Source: a virus
Virus record (IMG/VR): IMGVR_UViG_3300028800_002458
Coordinates: 1-41,561 of that record
DNA: 41,561 nt
Direction: 5' to 3' (one strand)
This document shows positions 8,056 through 13,975 of the stretch, one piece after another. Position 1 is the stretch's first letter. Each line of letters starts with the position of its first letter. Under the pieces are notes generated by a model, which was given only the letters and a program-made list of their open reading frames with translations, did not search any database and was not told where the DNA came from. Position numbers and translations under genes: made by a program.

Positions 8056-8304
8056 TTACGGGGTGGTCGTGCCGGCAGCCGGGCCGCCCGGCGCGGCCGG
8101 CGTATTGGCCACCACCGCAGCGGCCAAGGCGGTTGCGCTGGAGCTGAGTTGTGCGCTCAGTGCCACCAGCGACGAGTCCGGATTCGGCGAAGCGGCAATC
8201 GCTGCGGTGAGTTGCGAGGCCAGGCCCTGAATCAAGGCGAGCGCCGAGCCTTCAACGGACGTGTTGGCGGCGACTTGGGTTTGCAGATCGGTTAGTGCGG
8301 TCAT
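8056..8304 (-). CDS. Small alanine-rich helical protein
   Basis: The protein has 82 residues, MTALTDLQTQVAANTSVEGS onward, helical and Ala/Ser/Leu-rich, ending in a flexible Pro/Gly/Thr tail. The ATG at 8304 is chosen because CTGGAGTACATC gives a good Shine-Dalgarno sequence. An alternative GTG at 8403 would form a GTGA overlap with the upstream gene and add 33 residues; that longer form cannot be excluded. The pattern DLQTQVAANTSVEGSALALIQGL recalls a widespread short helical phage protein of unknown function. Confidence 0.6.
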   Translation of the reverse strand: MTALTDLQTQVAANTSVEGSALALIQGLASQLTAAIAASPNPDSSLVALSAQLSSSATALAAAVVANTPAAPGGPAAGTTTP

Positions 8305-8399
8305 GATGTACTCCAGGAGTTGAAGGATTAAAGTCAGCTGTGCCGCGCTGGGTTGCGCGCCAGTGAGCTGCGGGGGGGCGGTGCGTCGCTCAAAGAGGT

Positions 8400-8669
8400 T
8401 CACGACCGGCTCCCCGATGGGTGCGGCTGGTGCGGGTCGGCCTCAACCGGGCTCATATCGAAGTAGTAGTACGCCCCGATCACCAGATGTTCAAAGGCGC
8501 GCGGGTTATCGATCTGAAACTCGGCCGTGCCGTTGGGGGTGGCCTTGCAAAAGCGCCGGTCCTCCTCGGTCTCGGGGTCGTACTCGCAGTTGAAGATTGC
8601 TTTCACGCCGCCCCATTGCTGGCCAACGACGGCGTTCAGGCGCATCTTGCAGCGAATCGTAGTGGGCAT
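8400..8669 (-). CDS. Small protein with a beta-barrel-like pattern
   Basis: The protein has 89 residues, MPTTIRCKMRLNAVVGQQWG onward, with two cysteines and a C-terminal segment AYYYFDMSPVEAD. The start is well supported by TAAGGAGCGCCTC before the ATG. It ends in a GTGA overlap with a possible longer form of the next gene. No domain is recognised. Its place among small genes upstream of the terminase gives no clear role. Confidence 0.65.
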   Translation of the reverse strand: MPTTIRCKMRLNAVVGQQWGGVKAIFNCEYDPETEEDRRFCKATPNGTAEFQIDNPRAFEHLVIGAYYYFDMSPVEADPHQPHPSGSRS

Positions 8670-8699
8670 GAGGCGCTCCTTACGGGTTAAGTGTGATGG

Positions 8700-9284
8700 T
8701 TAAGGGAGGGGTCTCGCCGGGGGCGGCGTGCCCTCGGCGATGCGGTACTGGAACACGCCCGGGCGCCCTGGCACCGGGATCAAGTTCGGGTCTTGGCTGG
8801 GCTGTGCCACTTGGGCCAAGGGCGGCACGGCAACGCTTTGACTAGCGACCGGGCGACCCGCGGGGGTGCAGGGCTGGCTGGTTTTGTCGGCGGCCGCGCG
8901 AAAGTCGTCCTCGGCGCACATGATCTGAAACGCCACATCATGGCGATCCATGCGCCACGCCACCGCCGCATTGAGCCGGTGATTACAGTCCAGGTCCTTG
9001 ATGGTGGCGCCCAACGTCGCACCCACCCCAATCACCGAGACACCACCACTGACTGAGCCCCAGCACGTCTCGGACATCGAGGCGGTCAGGCCCGGTGCAT
9101 AGACGGTCGGCGCACTTTTGACGGTGTAGCTGCCGTTGTAACCCACCTCGGAATTACCGCCGCTCGGAAACGCGATGCTGTTGTTGATGCTCGACTGCTG
9201 CTGCGAGGTCGAGGTGGTGCCGGTGGTGACCTGTGCAAACGCGGGTAGGCTGAGTAAGGCGGCCACTAACGCTAACATTTTCAT
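8700..9284 (-). CDS. Secreted protein with Sec signal peptide
   Basis: The protein has 194 residues. MKMLALVAALLSLPAFAQV is a clear type I signal peptide with a likely cut after AFA. The mature part starts with a Ser/Thr/Gln/Asn-rich stretch, then SYTVKSAPTVYAPGLTASMSETCWGSVSGG, a glycine-rich hydrophobic stretch (SVIGVGATLGAT), and paired cysteines (CWG, DCN, MCAED, QPC). It has a proline-rich tail. The start is supported by TTTAGGACTCCTATC. It follows a strong minus-strand terminator and so may have its own promoter or rely on antitermination. It would act in the periplasm or envelope; the role is unknown. Confidence 0.75.
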   Translation of the reverse strand: MKMLALVAALLSLPAFAQVTTGTTSTSQQQSSINNSIAFPSGGNSEVGYNGSYTVKSAPTVYAPGLTASMSETCWGSVSGGVSVIGVGATLGATIKDLDCNHRLNAAVAWRMDRHDVAFQIMCAEDDFRAAADKTSQPCTPAGRPVASQSVAVPPLAQVAQPSQDPNLIPVPGRPGVFQYRIAEGTPPPARPLP

Positions 9285-9296
9285 GATAGGAGTCCT

Positions 9297-9330
9297 AAAA
9301 GAACGGACGCGACCGCGAAGCCGCGTCCGT
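9297..9330 (-). terminator. Strong intrinsic terminator between two secreted-protein genes
   Basis: On the minus strand the perfect 9-bp arms ACGGACGCG and CGCGTCCGT (plus-strand 9322-9330 and 9303-9311) flank a 10-base loop and are followed by TCTTTT. It stands right after the stop codon of the Gly/Ser/Thr/Asn-rich secreted protein and before the start of the next signal-peptide gene. Confidence 0.85.
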
Positions 9331-9338
9331 ACCTGGGA

Positions 9339-9851
9339 TTAGCCGCCGGTGCCCGTATTGGCGCTGTTCGTGTTGAAGGTGCCGAAGCCCTCCACCCCGC
9401 CACCGAAGCCGCCCATCGAGCCCGTCGAGGTCGCCACGCCTTGGCCGTTGGCGCTGACGCTGCCACTGACAAAGCCGTTGTTGGTGTTGCTGGCGATGTC
9501 AGCCGTGCCAAAGTTTTCGCTGCCAGCGCTGGTGTTGACCGTGAAGCCGTTGCTGGTGCTGCCCACCGTGGTGCTGGTGGGGGCGGCGCCTGCCGTGGCA
9601 AAACCGATCGCGGTGCCGGCAAACGACTCATTGCCTGCGGTGTAGCTGCTGGTGACCGTGCCCGGGCCGTTCAGCGAGGCGGTAAAGCCACCATTCACCG
9701 ACGAGACCGCGCTGTTGGCCACCCCTGCGCTCACAAAACCGACTGCTCCTGCCACCCCTGCGCTGCCCGTTCCCGTCGAGGAGCTGCTACCGGCTGCCAT
9801 TGCCAGCCCGCTCACCAACGCCAACATCAGACCACAAAGTTGCTTGTTCAT
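9339..9851 (-). CDS. Secreted Gly/Ser/Thr/Asn-rich repeat protein
   Basis: The protein has 170 residues. MNKQLCGLMLALVSGLAMAAG is a Sec signal peptide. The mature chain is almost free of charge and built of loose repeats of the type NGGF or SNGF or NNGF followed by six to ten Ser/Thr/Asn/Val residues and a Gly (NGGFTASLNG, SNGFTVNTSAG, NNGFVSGSVSANG). This suggests a beta-solenoid or amyloid-like surface protein. The ATG at 9851 is chosen over a longer frame because TTGGAGACAGGGCA precedes it. It is followed by a strong terminator. The role, perhaps on the host surface of a lysogen or infected cell, is inference. Confidence 0.72.
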   Translation of the reverse strand: MNKQLCGLMLALVSGLAMAAGSSSSTGTGSAGVAGAVGFVSAGVANSAVSSVNGGFTASLNGPGTVTSSYTAGNESFAGTAIGFATAGAAPTSTTVGSTSNGFTVNTSAGSENFGTADIASNTNNGFVSGSVSANGQGVATSTGSMGGFGGGVEGFGTFNTNSANTGTGG

Positions 9852-9923
9852 TGCCCTGTCTCCAAAAGTTGAGCGCGAAATACAAGTGCGGGACGGCGCT
9901 CTAACGCCCCACACAGGTTGGTT

Positions 9924-9957
9924 AAAAAGGCTTGCCCGGTCCGCGATCGTCGCGCGG
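9924..9957 (-). terminator. Possible weak terminator in the 9852-9970 gap
   Basis: On the minus strand, CCGCG and CGCGG arms are followed by a short GGC-AA-GCC hairpin and TTTTT. It lies after the small gene that ends at 9971. It is less convincing than the other terminators because the T-run follows only a three-pair stem. I see nothing else in this 119-bp gap. Confidence 0.35.
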
Positions 9958-9970
9958 TGGCGGGCGGTGC

Positions 9971-10141
9971 TTAATTCGGCGCGCGCGGCACATTGAGCAG
10001 CAGCGTCGCGGTCCATTCGCCTTGGTTGCGGTCCACGCCTGGGCAGCGCGTGACGCTGAGCAGAAAGTCGAGCAGCGTAGCGGTGTCGAACGACTTGGCA
10101 TCGGTGGCGTCAATCACGAGGTGCTGCGGGTGCTCTTTCAT
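9971..10141 (-). CDS. Small 56-residue protein of unknown function
   Basis: The protein reads MKEHPQHLVIDATDAKSF and ends VPRAPN. It is likely a single beta-alpha-beta unit (HLVIDATDA, TATLLDFLLSVTR, EWTATLLLNV). The ATG at 10141 lies six bases after the stop of the upstream gene; only a weak GGA precedes it, so translation is probably coupled. Good codon composition and tight spacing support it as a real gene. The function is unknown. Confidence 0.55.
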   Translation of the reverse strand: MKEHPQHLVIDATDAKSFDTATLLDFLLSVTRCPGVDRNQGEWTATLLLNVPRAPN

Positions 10142-10146
10142 GGCGG

Positions 10147-10575
10147 TCATCCGGCTAAGTTGATCTGGATGTTGAAGGCGTTGCCCGGTCCGCTCTCGAC
10201 CTCTTTCGCGTCGTAGCCGGCCCAGCGCACGGTGTTTTTTATTAAGTCGCCGCGCACCGCATCGCTGGTGCCGGGATTTTGCACCATCGCAAACGAGGTG
10301 CCGAGATAGGCTTCGGCCTGCAAGCGCGCCTTGAGTTTGAAGCTCATGCCCTCGACTTTGAGCATCTCCACCGCTTCTTGGTACGCCTTGACGAACACTG
10401 GGTGCGCGATCAGCACGGCGAACTCGGCACGCGCCAAACCATACACGCGGCAGATGTTGGCCGGGGTGTCGGTGTGCATCGCCAGCTCCAGCGGCAGCAT
10501 CGGCGGAAAGCCGAGTTCGGCCGGGTCGCGCGGCTTAGCTTGTCGAGTGGGGAGGGGGGCTAACACCGTACTCAT
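10147..10575 (-). CDS. Possible terminase small subunit
   Basis: The protein has 142 residues. Residues about 28-70 (LPLELAMHTDTPANICRVYG then LARAEFAVLIAHPVFVKAYQ) have a helix-turn-helix pattern like that seen in phage small terminase subunits. The centre is a helical, positively charged segment that could mediate oligomerisation. The ATG at 10575 is chosen because AAGGAA precedes it; upstream in-frame ATGs lack a ribosome site. It is the promoter-proximal gene of the leftward packaging operon, the usual place for the DNA-recognition subunit. Another DNA-binding role is possible. Confidence 0.5.
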   Translation of the reverse strand: MSTVLAPLPTRQAKPRDPAELGFPPMLPLELAMHTDTPANICRVYGLARAEFAVLIAHPVFVKAYQEAVEMLKVEGMSFKLKARLQAEAYLGTSFAMVQNPGTSDAVRGDLIKNTVRWAGYDAKEVESGPGNAFNIQINLAG

Positions 10576-10910
10576 TGTCTCGTATTCCTTATCAATGTTG
10601 AGGAGCATATACCATCGAATCAAAAATGGGGCGGGCTGACGGCCACTATATTTTGGCGGGTCCGTCAAGCGGGCGTTTGCGGCGTGTAACTAAGGGTAAA
10701 TCGGGTGAAAATTTTCAGGTCGAAAAATCGCTCGGATGTAACTAAGACCTTTTGTTAGGAATACTTTATATACGGTGGTGGATAGATAGAGCCCCCACCC
10801 TCCGCGCCAACCCCCTCGGGGGGGTCGCCTGCCAGGAAAAGAATTACTCTCAGCCACTAGGGACAGGACGGAAACCCAGCAAACAGCAGGGCTTTTGCAC
10901 TTTCACGAGC

Positions 10911-10938
10911 TTGTATCAGCCCATGCCTTACCTATACT
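10911..10938 (+). promoter_or_regulatory. Sigma70-like promoter for the early leader
   Basis: TTGTAT and TATACT are separated by 16 bases. The same arrangement (TTGTAA, 16 bases, TATACT) is found at 13805-13832. It would start transcription near 10945, giving a leader of about 510 nt before the first early gene. Confidence 0.6.
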
Positions 10939-11294
10939 GAAAGCCTCACCTCGGCTCTTGAGTGTGAGTGACAGGCAACCCCCAAAGCCGATAGCAGTAA
11001 CAAGCGGGGCTAGTGCAAGCGGTCTAGCTGGATGGTACGAACTACGCGTATATCGGGCTAGGTGTAGCGTTACAGGCACGCATCAGCGGCAAGCTAGGCA
11101 ATCGGGAACCAAGCACAGGCTAGGTTAGCTGTCCTAACGTGAAACCATGATTGCGCCTCACGTTCAATCTGTGAGGATTCGGGTACAAGTGAGAACCCTA
11201 TAACGTGTTACGTCACGCTAGGCTACCTCATCCCTTACCCTGAATAGAGCACGAAGCCCCTCATTGCTCTGAGATTGTAGGGGGCAAAACGTCA

Positions 11295-11320
11295 TTGCCC
11301 TAACGTGACATGTTAGGCAA
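11295..11320. promoter_or_regulatory. Near-perfect palindrome in the early leader
   Basis: The core CCTAACGTGACATGTTAGG (11299-11317) reads as CCTAACRTG-W-CAYGTTAGG and is flanked by TTGC and GCAA, with one bulged C. It could be a dimeric repressor operator or a transcript hairpin. The half-site CCTAACGTG also occurs at 11133-11141. Confidence 0.5.
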
Positions 11321-11364
11321 TACGCGCATGGTTACTAGCACTTTCTGTGTGCCCCCTAAGATTG

Positions 11365-11389
11365 AACCCTTACCTGATCCGCGAGTGTG
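11365..11389 (+). repeat. Left arm of a perfect 25-bp inverted repeat
   Basis: This arm begins AACCCTTACCTGATCC and ends GTGTG. Its exact reverse complement lies at 12074-12098. The pair brackets the terminator hairpin, the ribosome site and the whole first early gene, a 734-bp unit. Confidence 0.9.
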
Positions 11390-11393
11390 ACTC

Positions 11394-11429
11394 ACCAAGC
11401 GCATTGCACCCTGTAGTGCGCTTGGTTTT
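11394..11429 (+). terminator. Terminator just upstream of the first early gene
   Basis: Arms ACCAAGCGCA (11394-11403) and TGCGCTTGGT (11417-11426) pair perfectly over a 13-base loop and are followed by TTTC. The U-tract is short, but the 10-bp stem is strong. It stands 28 bases before the ATG at 11457, so read-through or antitermination would be needed for expression from the upstream promoter. Confidence 0.65.
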
Positions 11430-11456
11430 CCGCACTTACTTATCAGGAGCAATACC

Positions 11457-12053
11457 ATGTCACAAGCTCAAACTTTCACCCTTGCAGGCAAGGCCGATTT
11501 AGCCGCTTTCATTGCTCACATCGGCCGTAATGGCGTGCAAATGGATCGCATGATCCAGCTTGCCGCCGTGCATGCGATTGGGCACGCCATCCAGTTCGGC
11601 GATATCGTGTATGCCAATCGCCTGTTTGAGGCGATGCCCAAAGGCGCACGCTTGCAAGCAATGGTGAAGTATCTGGAAAAGTACGGCCCGTTTATCTACG
11701 TGGCAGCCGCGAAGGAATTCATGTTCGACAAGGCTCACAAGCGGGTTTTTGATGGCGTGAAGCTGATGCAAACGCCGTGGTACGAAGTCGATGCGGGTAC
11801 GGTGCAAATCAAGTCCACGCTGGATGTGCAAAAGATGGTCGATGCCATGATCAAACGGCTGGAAACCGCCATCGAGAAGGACGATCGCACGATACAGCAC
11901 AGCGATTTGCTGGACGAACTCAAAGACACGGCCATGAAATACGCGGCTAAGCAGTACGTCGATGGGTCCTATTTCGACTGGACGATACCCGCCGCGCCAG
12001 TGGTTGCCGCCGTACCGGATGCCACCGCACCCGAAGTCGAAAAGGCCGCCTAA
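11457..12053 (+). CDS. First early gene; conserved-type phage protein
   Basis: The protein has 198 residues and is predicted soluble and helical, beginning MSQAQTFTLAGKADLAAFIA. The layout, with a short N-terminal KTFTL-like strand, helices with AVHAIGHAIQFGDIVYANRLFEAMPKGARL, and a C-terminal Ala/Val/Pro tail, resembles a hypothetical protein common in podoviruses; I know no proven function. The start is supported by TATCAGGAGCAATACC. The gene sits alone between the two arms of a 25-bp inverted repeat and behind a terminator hairpin, so its expression is probably specially controlled. Confidence 0.8.
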   Translation: MSQAQTFTLAGKADLAAFIAHIGRNGVQMDRMIQLAAVHAIGHAIQFGDIVYANRLFEAMPKGARLQAMVKYLEKYGPFIYVAAAKEFMFDKAHKRVFDGVKLMQTPWYEVDAGTVQIKSTLDVQKMVDAMIKRLETAIEKDDRTIQHSDLLDELKDTAMKYAAKQYVDGSYFDWTIPAAPVVAAVPDATAPEVEKAA

Positions 12054-12073
12054 GCGTAGCCCACAGCGCGTTA

Positions 12074-12098
12074 CACACTCGCGGATCAGGTAAGGGTT
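12074..12098 (-). repeat. Right arm of the perfect 25-bp inverted repeat
   Basis: This is the exact reverse complement of 11365-11389, 21 bases after the stop codon of the first early gene. Bases flanking the two arms do not match as a target-site duplication. Confidence 0.9.
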
Positions 12099-12132
12099 TT
12101 CACAGTAGGTCAACATGTTAGGAGATAACCGT

Positions 12133-12348
12133 ATGTATGCTGATGGGCCGTTTTGCCGGATTGAAATCACGCATAGTCACATGCATGGCGTGCAAATATG
12201 GGGCGTGCGAGATCCCCAGCATCGGATCGAGTCGGCGCGCACCTTGGTCAACACCTTGTACGCGCGGACGGAAAGCTTCCACCCGCAATGGTATCGAGGC
12301 GCGATGCGGGCGTCGTGGTATGTATTGGTCGCTGAGATCACGGCATAG
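12133..12348 (+). CDS. Small protein of unknown function
   Basis: The protein has 71 residues, MYADGPFCRIEITHSHMHGV onward, rich in His, Trp and Arg, with no signal peptide or membrane span. The ATG at 12133 is chosen because GTTAGGAGATAACCGT precedes it; an earlier TTG in frame lies inside that signal. The stop codon lies within the first unit of the 27-bp tandem repeat. The function is unknown. Confidence 0.65.
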   Translation: MYADGPFCRIEITHSHMHGVQIWGVRDPQHRIESARTLVNTLYARTESFHPQWYRGAMRASWYVLVAEITA

Positions 12349-12450
12349 TTGCATAACGTGTTAGGAGACGCATAGTTGCATAACGTGTTAGGAGACGCAT
12401 AGTTGCATGACTTGTTAGGGGACGCATAGTTGCATGACTTGTTAGGAGAC
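12343..12450 (+). repeat. Four tandem 27-bp repeats carrying the stop/Shine-Dalgarno cassette
   Basis: Units are 12343-12369, 12370-12396, 12397-12423 and 12424-12450. Units 1 and 2 are identical. Units 3 and 4 differ from them by TGACTT in place of TAACGT, and unit 3 has one further A-to-G change. Each unit starts GCATAGTTGCAT and ends GTTAGGAGAC (GTTAGGGGAC in unit 3), so each holds a copy of the intergenic TAACNTGTTAGGAG signal. Units 3 and 4 contain ATG ACT TGT TAG, a three-codon minigene. No full-length gene follows. Confidence 0.9.
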
Positions 12451-12453
12451 CTT

Positions 12454-12479
12454 ACCCGTACCGCGAAATCGGTACGGGT
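12454..12479 (+). terminator. Hairpin ending the first early unit
   Basis: ACCCGTACCG and CGGTACGGGT form a perfect 10-bp stem with loop CGAAAT. Only TTCTT follows, so it is a moderate terminator. It comes directly after the tandem repeats. Confidence 0.6.
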
Positions 12480-13142
12480 TCTTACCGCGTTGCGCGCAAC
12501 GTTAACTTCCAACCGGCTATGTGAAATCCCAACCGGCTATGCGGGCGAAAAACCGGTTAACTATGGTTAACTATCCTAAATATAGTTACACGTTATGCGT
12601 TATAGCAACTTGTTACTAAGCGTGAGCTTATGCGGGACAGATGGCAGATGCCCAGCCCGCAAGGCGCAACCCGCATAGTTACGAATCATCTGACCCCCAA
12701 GCTTAAGGGGCGCGATTACGAGCGTCTTCCACGGATGCCCAGCCAGCAAGGCTTTCCAGAAAAGCGCTTAATCTTTTAAACTCAATAAACTTAAAAAGCT
12801 CACTTTTTATAGGGTCTACTATAGAAAGCGGACATAACCGGTAGATTACAACCGGCGATGTTTTACACTCTGTCAGCTTCCCGTTAGTTACACGTAATGT
12901 CAGCATAGTTACACGTAAACGCGTTGAAAGGAAGCTATATGTGTGGGGGGTATGTTTTAAAACGCGTATATCGAGGATTTTTAAAACGATGTAGACGGGA
13001 CCTGGCTGTAAACCCTGATTTGTTACATGTGTTTATATTTCAGCGTTTATACTAGAGCTTATTTAGCCGCTATTTTAAGCATAGCCGGTTATATTCTACC
13101 GGTTATGTTCATTTTCCCTCCTGAAATGGGGTTCTTTTCGTT
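12480..13142. promoter_or_regulatory. AT-rich non-coding region with iteron-like repeats
   Basis: No convincing gene is present in 663 bp. The region is markedly AT-richer than its surroundings. ACCGGYTATG or its complement occurs at 12512-12521, 12532-12541, 12833-12842, 12851-12860 (one base off), 13080-13089 and 13098-13107, with a partial copy at 12552. Two pairs are inverted with exactly 8 bases between them. TAGTTACACGT occurs at 12583, 12885 and 12906. Such clustered repeats in AT-rich DNA suggest a replication origin or a multi-site operator; which is not decided by sequence. Confidence 0.6.
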
Positions 13143-13652
13143 ATGCGTAAATTGGACCTCACTGGAGTCCGCCAAGGAAAATTGGTGGCCCAGGTGGCAA
13201 TCGAAAGCCCCGTGAAAGGTAAAACATACTGGCGCTGCTTATGTGACTGCGGCGCCACGCACGACGTGCGCACCGATACTTTCGTGTTCGGCCAAGTGCT
13301 GGCCTGCGCCGCCTGTGACGCGCAACCCGAGCCCGTGTTACTCAGCCTGCACTATCACGAGCGGCGCACCGAGACCGTGTTAATCGGCTACGCCGGCTTT
13401 GTGGTGGCCAACCGGAGCGATGTGCAACTATGCGTCAGCCCGTGGCTCACGGCGACCGACCACGGCCAACGTAAGCTGCCGTTTGCCTATGTGGCGGCGG
13501 CCTGGGTGGCCGGTCAAGGGCATTTGCGCTGCTTGGCCAATCAAGCTGCCGTGCGCGGCTGGCTGCGCCGTCACGCCGATCAGGTCGCGCTGCACCCGTA
13601 CCCCAATGAGGCGGCAGTGCGCGCCGTGTTCGCTTCGTATGCCCCGATTTGA
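13143..13652 (+). CDS. Zinc-ribbon protein
   Basis: The protein has 169 residues. The N-terminal part, LTGVRQGKLVAQVAIESP then YWRCLCDCG then QVLACAACD, matches the small zinc-binding N-terminal module found in many phage homing-endonuclease-like and DNA-binding proteins (CxCDCG and CxxC). No HNH or AP2 motif follows; the C-terminal 110 residues have no recognised domain. The ribosome site is weak (GGGG 12 bases upstream). A nested palindrome follows ten bases after the stop. A DNA-binding role is plausible but unproven. Confidence 0.65.
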   Translation: MRKLDLTGVRQGKLVAQVAIESPVKGKTYWRCLCDCGATHDVRTDTFVFGQVLACAACDAQPEPVLLSLHYHERRTETVLIGYAGFVVANRSDVQLCVSPWLTATDHGQRKLPFAYVAAAWVAGQGHLRCLANQAAVRGWLRRHADQVALHPYPNEAAVRAVFASYAPI

Positions 13653-13662
13653 ATCCGCCTGG

Positions 13663-13726
13663 GATTAACGAGATAGTCCGCGTAGTTAATATACGTATCA
13701 TTATGATACGGATTATCTCGTTAATC
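13663..13726. promoter_or_regulatory. Nested 64-bp inverted-repeat (cruciform) element
   Basis: Outer arms of 18 bp (13663-13680 and 13709-13726) match at 17 positions. They begin GATTAACGAGATA and end TATCTCGTTAATC. Inside lies the perfect palindrome CGTATCATTATGATACG (13694-13710). No T-run follows, so it is not an ordinary terminator. It lies in the non-coding gap 13653-13975 along with another CATAGCCGGT copy (13753-13762) and a promoter. Confidence 0.8.
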
Positions 13727-13804
13727 GTAATGCGCCCGTAAGATAATCGCAACATAGCCGGTCAGTCCGCGCAGTTTCAAGGGTATGCCCTGCATTAACT
13801 TCGC

Positions 13805-13832
13805 TTGTAAAGCTGTAAGGTTTCCCTATACT
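13805..13832 (+). promoter_or_regulatory. Sigma70-like promoter for the second early block
   Basis: TTGTAA and TATACT are 16 bases apart, almost the same as the promoter at 10911-10938. Transcription would begin near 13840 and read the gene starting at 13976. Confidence 0.6.
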
Positions 13833-13975
13833 CAAACACCCGACCTTAGATATTTGTATAGCAGATCTTAAGGTTATGTGTGGGTTATGGGATACTGCAG
13901 TTCTATATCAGGATTTATTCAGGCTCACTAAGCGGATTTAGAATAAGCGTCTCGGTGGTTATTCGGGGAACATTC

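Larger units (their letters stand above)
10945..11430 (+). ncRNA. Structured leader or small RNA upstream of the early genes
   Basis: Between the promoter and the first gene lie consecutive stem-loops: GTTAG-CTGTC-CTAAC (11124-11138), CCTCAC-GTTCAATCT-GTGAGG (about 11156-11176), GCCCCT with AGGGGGC (11256-11285), GGGCAA with TTGCCC (11282-11300) and TTGCCCTAAC with GTTAGGCAA (11295-11320). The last three share bases and so are mutually exclusive. A terminator closes the region. This is the architecture of a regulatory leader or of a discrete RNA of about 480 nt. No known RNA family is recognised, and no peptide-coding uORF with a ribosome site is visible. Confidence 0.4.
10576..11456. other. 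Divergent non-coding region between late and early operons
   Basis: No credible gene is seen in these 881 bp, in a phage where genes otherwise nearly touch. Leftward, an AT-rich stretch (10600-10780) should hold the packaging-operon promoter; TATAGT near 10646 and an extended TGGTATATG lie at poor -35 spacing, so I do not assign one. Rightward there is a good promoter at 10911-10938, then a long hairpin-rich stretch and a terminator at 11394-11429. CTAAC and GTTAG words, several as inverted pairs, recur through the region. Confidence 0.7.

Noticed and set aside
10752-11128. Short rightward open frames in the divergent region
   Set aside because: They start from TTG or from ATG without ribosome sites and lie across the promoter and hairpin sequences.
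11330-11400. GGGTTCAATC on the minus strand as a tRNA T-arm
   Set aside because: The flanking bases give no acceptor stem, anticodon arm or CCA-like end; the apparent T-stem has a mismatch in five pairs.
11365-12098. Inverted repeat unit as an ordinary insertion sequence
   Set aside because: The enclosed gene is not a transposase and the bases outside the arms do not form a target-site duplication.
12343-12450. Tandem repeats as a CRISPR array
   Set aside because: The 27-bp units abut with no spacers, and no cas genes are nearby apart from a Cas4-like recombination nuclease 19 kb away.
12801-12826. CTCACTTTTTATAGGG resembles a T7-type phage promoter
   Set aside because: Three extra T residues break the required spacing, and no single-subunit phage RNA polymerase gene is present in the window.
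12703-12906. Possible 67-residue minus-strand gene in the AT-rich gap
   Set aside because: No ribosome site precedes the ATG, the composition is not gene-like, and it runs across the iteron repeats.
13663-13726. Nested palindrome as a protelomerase telomere site
   Set aside because: The palindrome is interrupted and imperfect in the outer arms, no protelomerase gene is seen, and an integrase is present.
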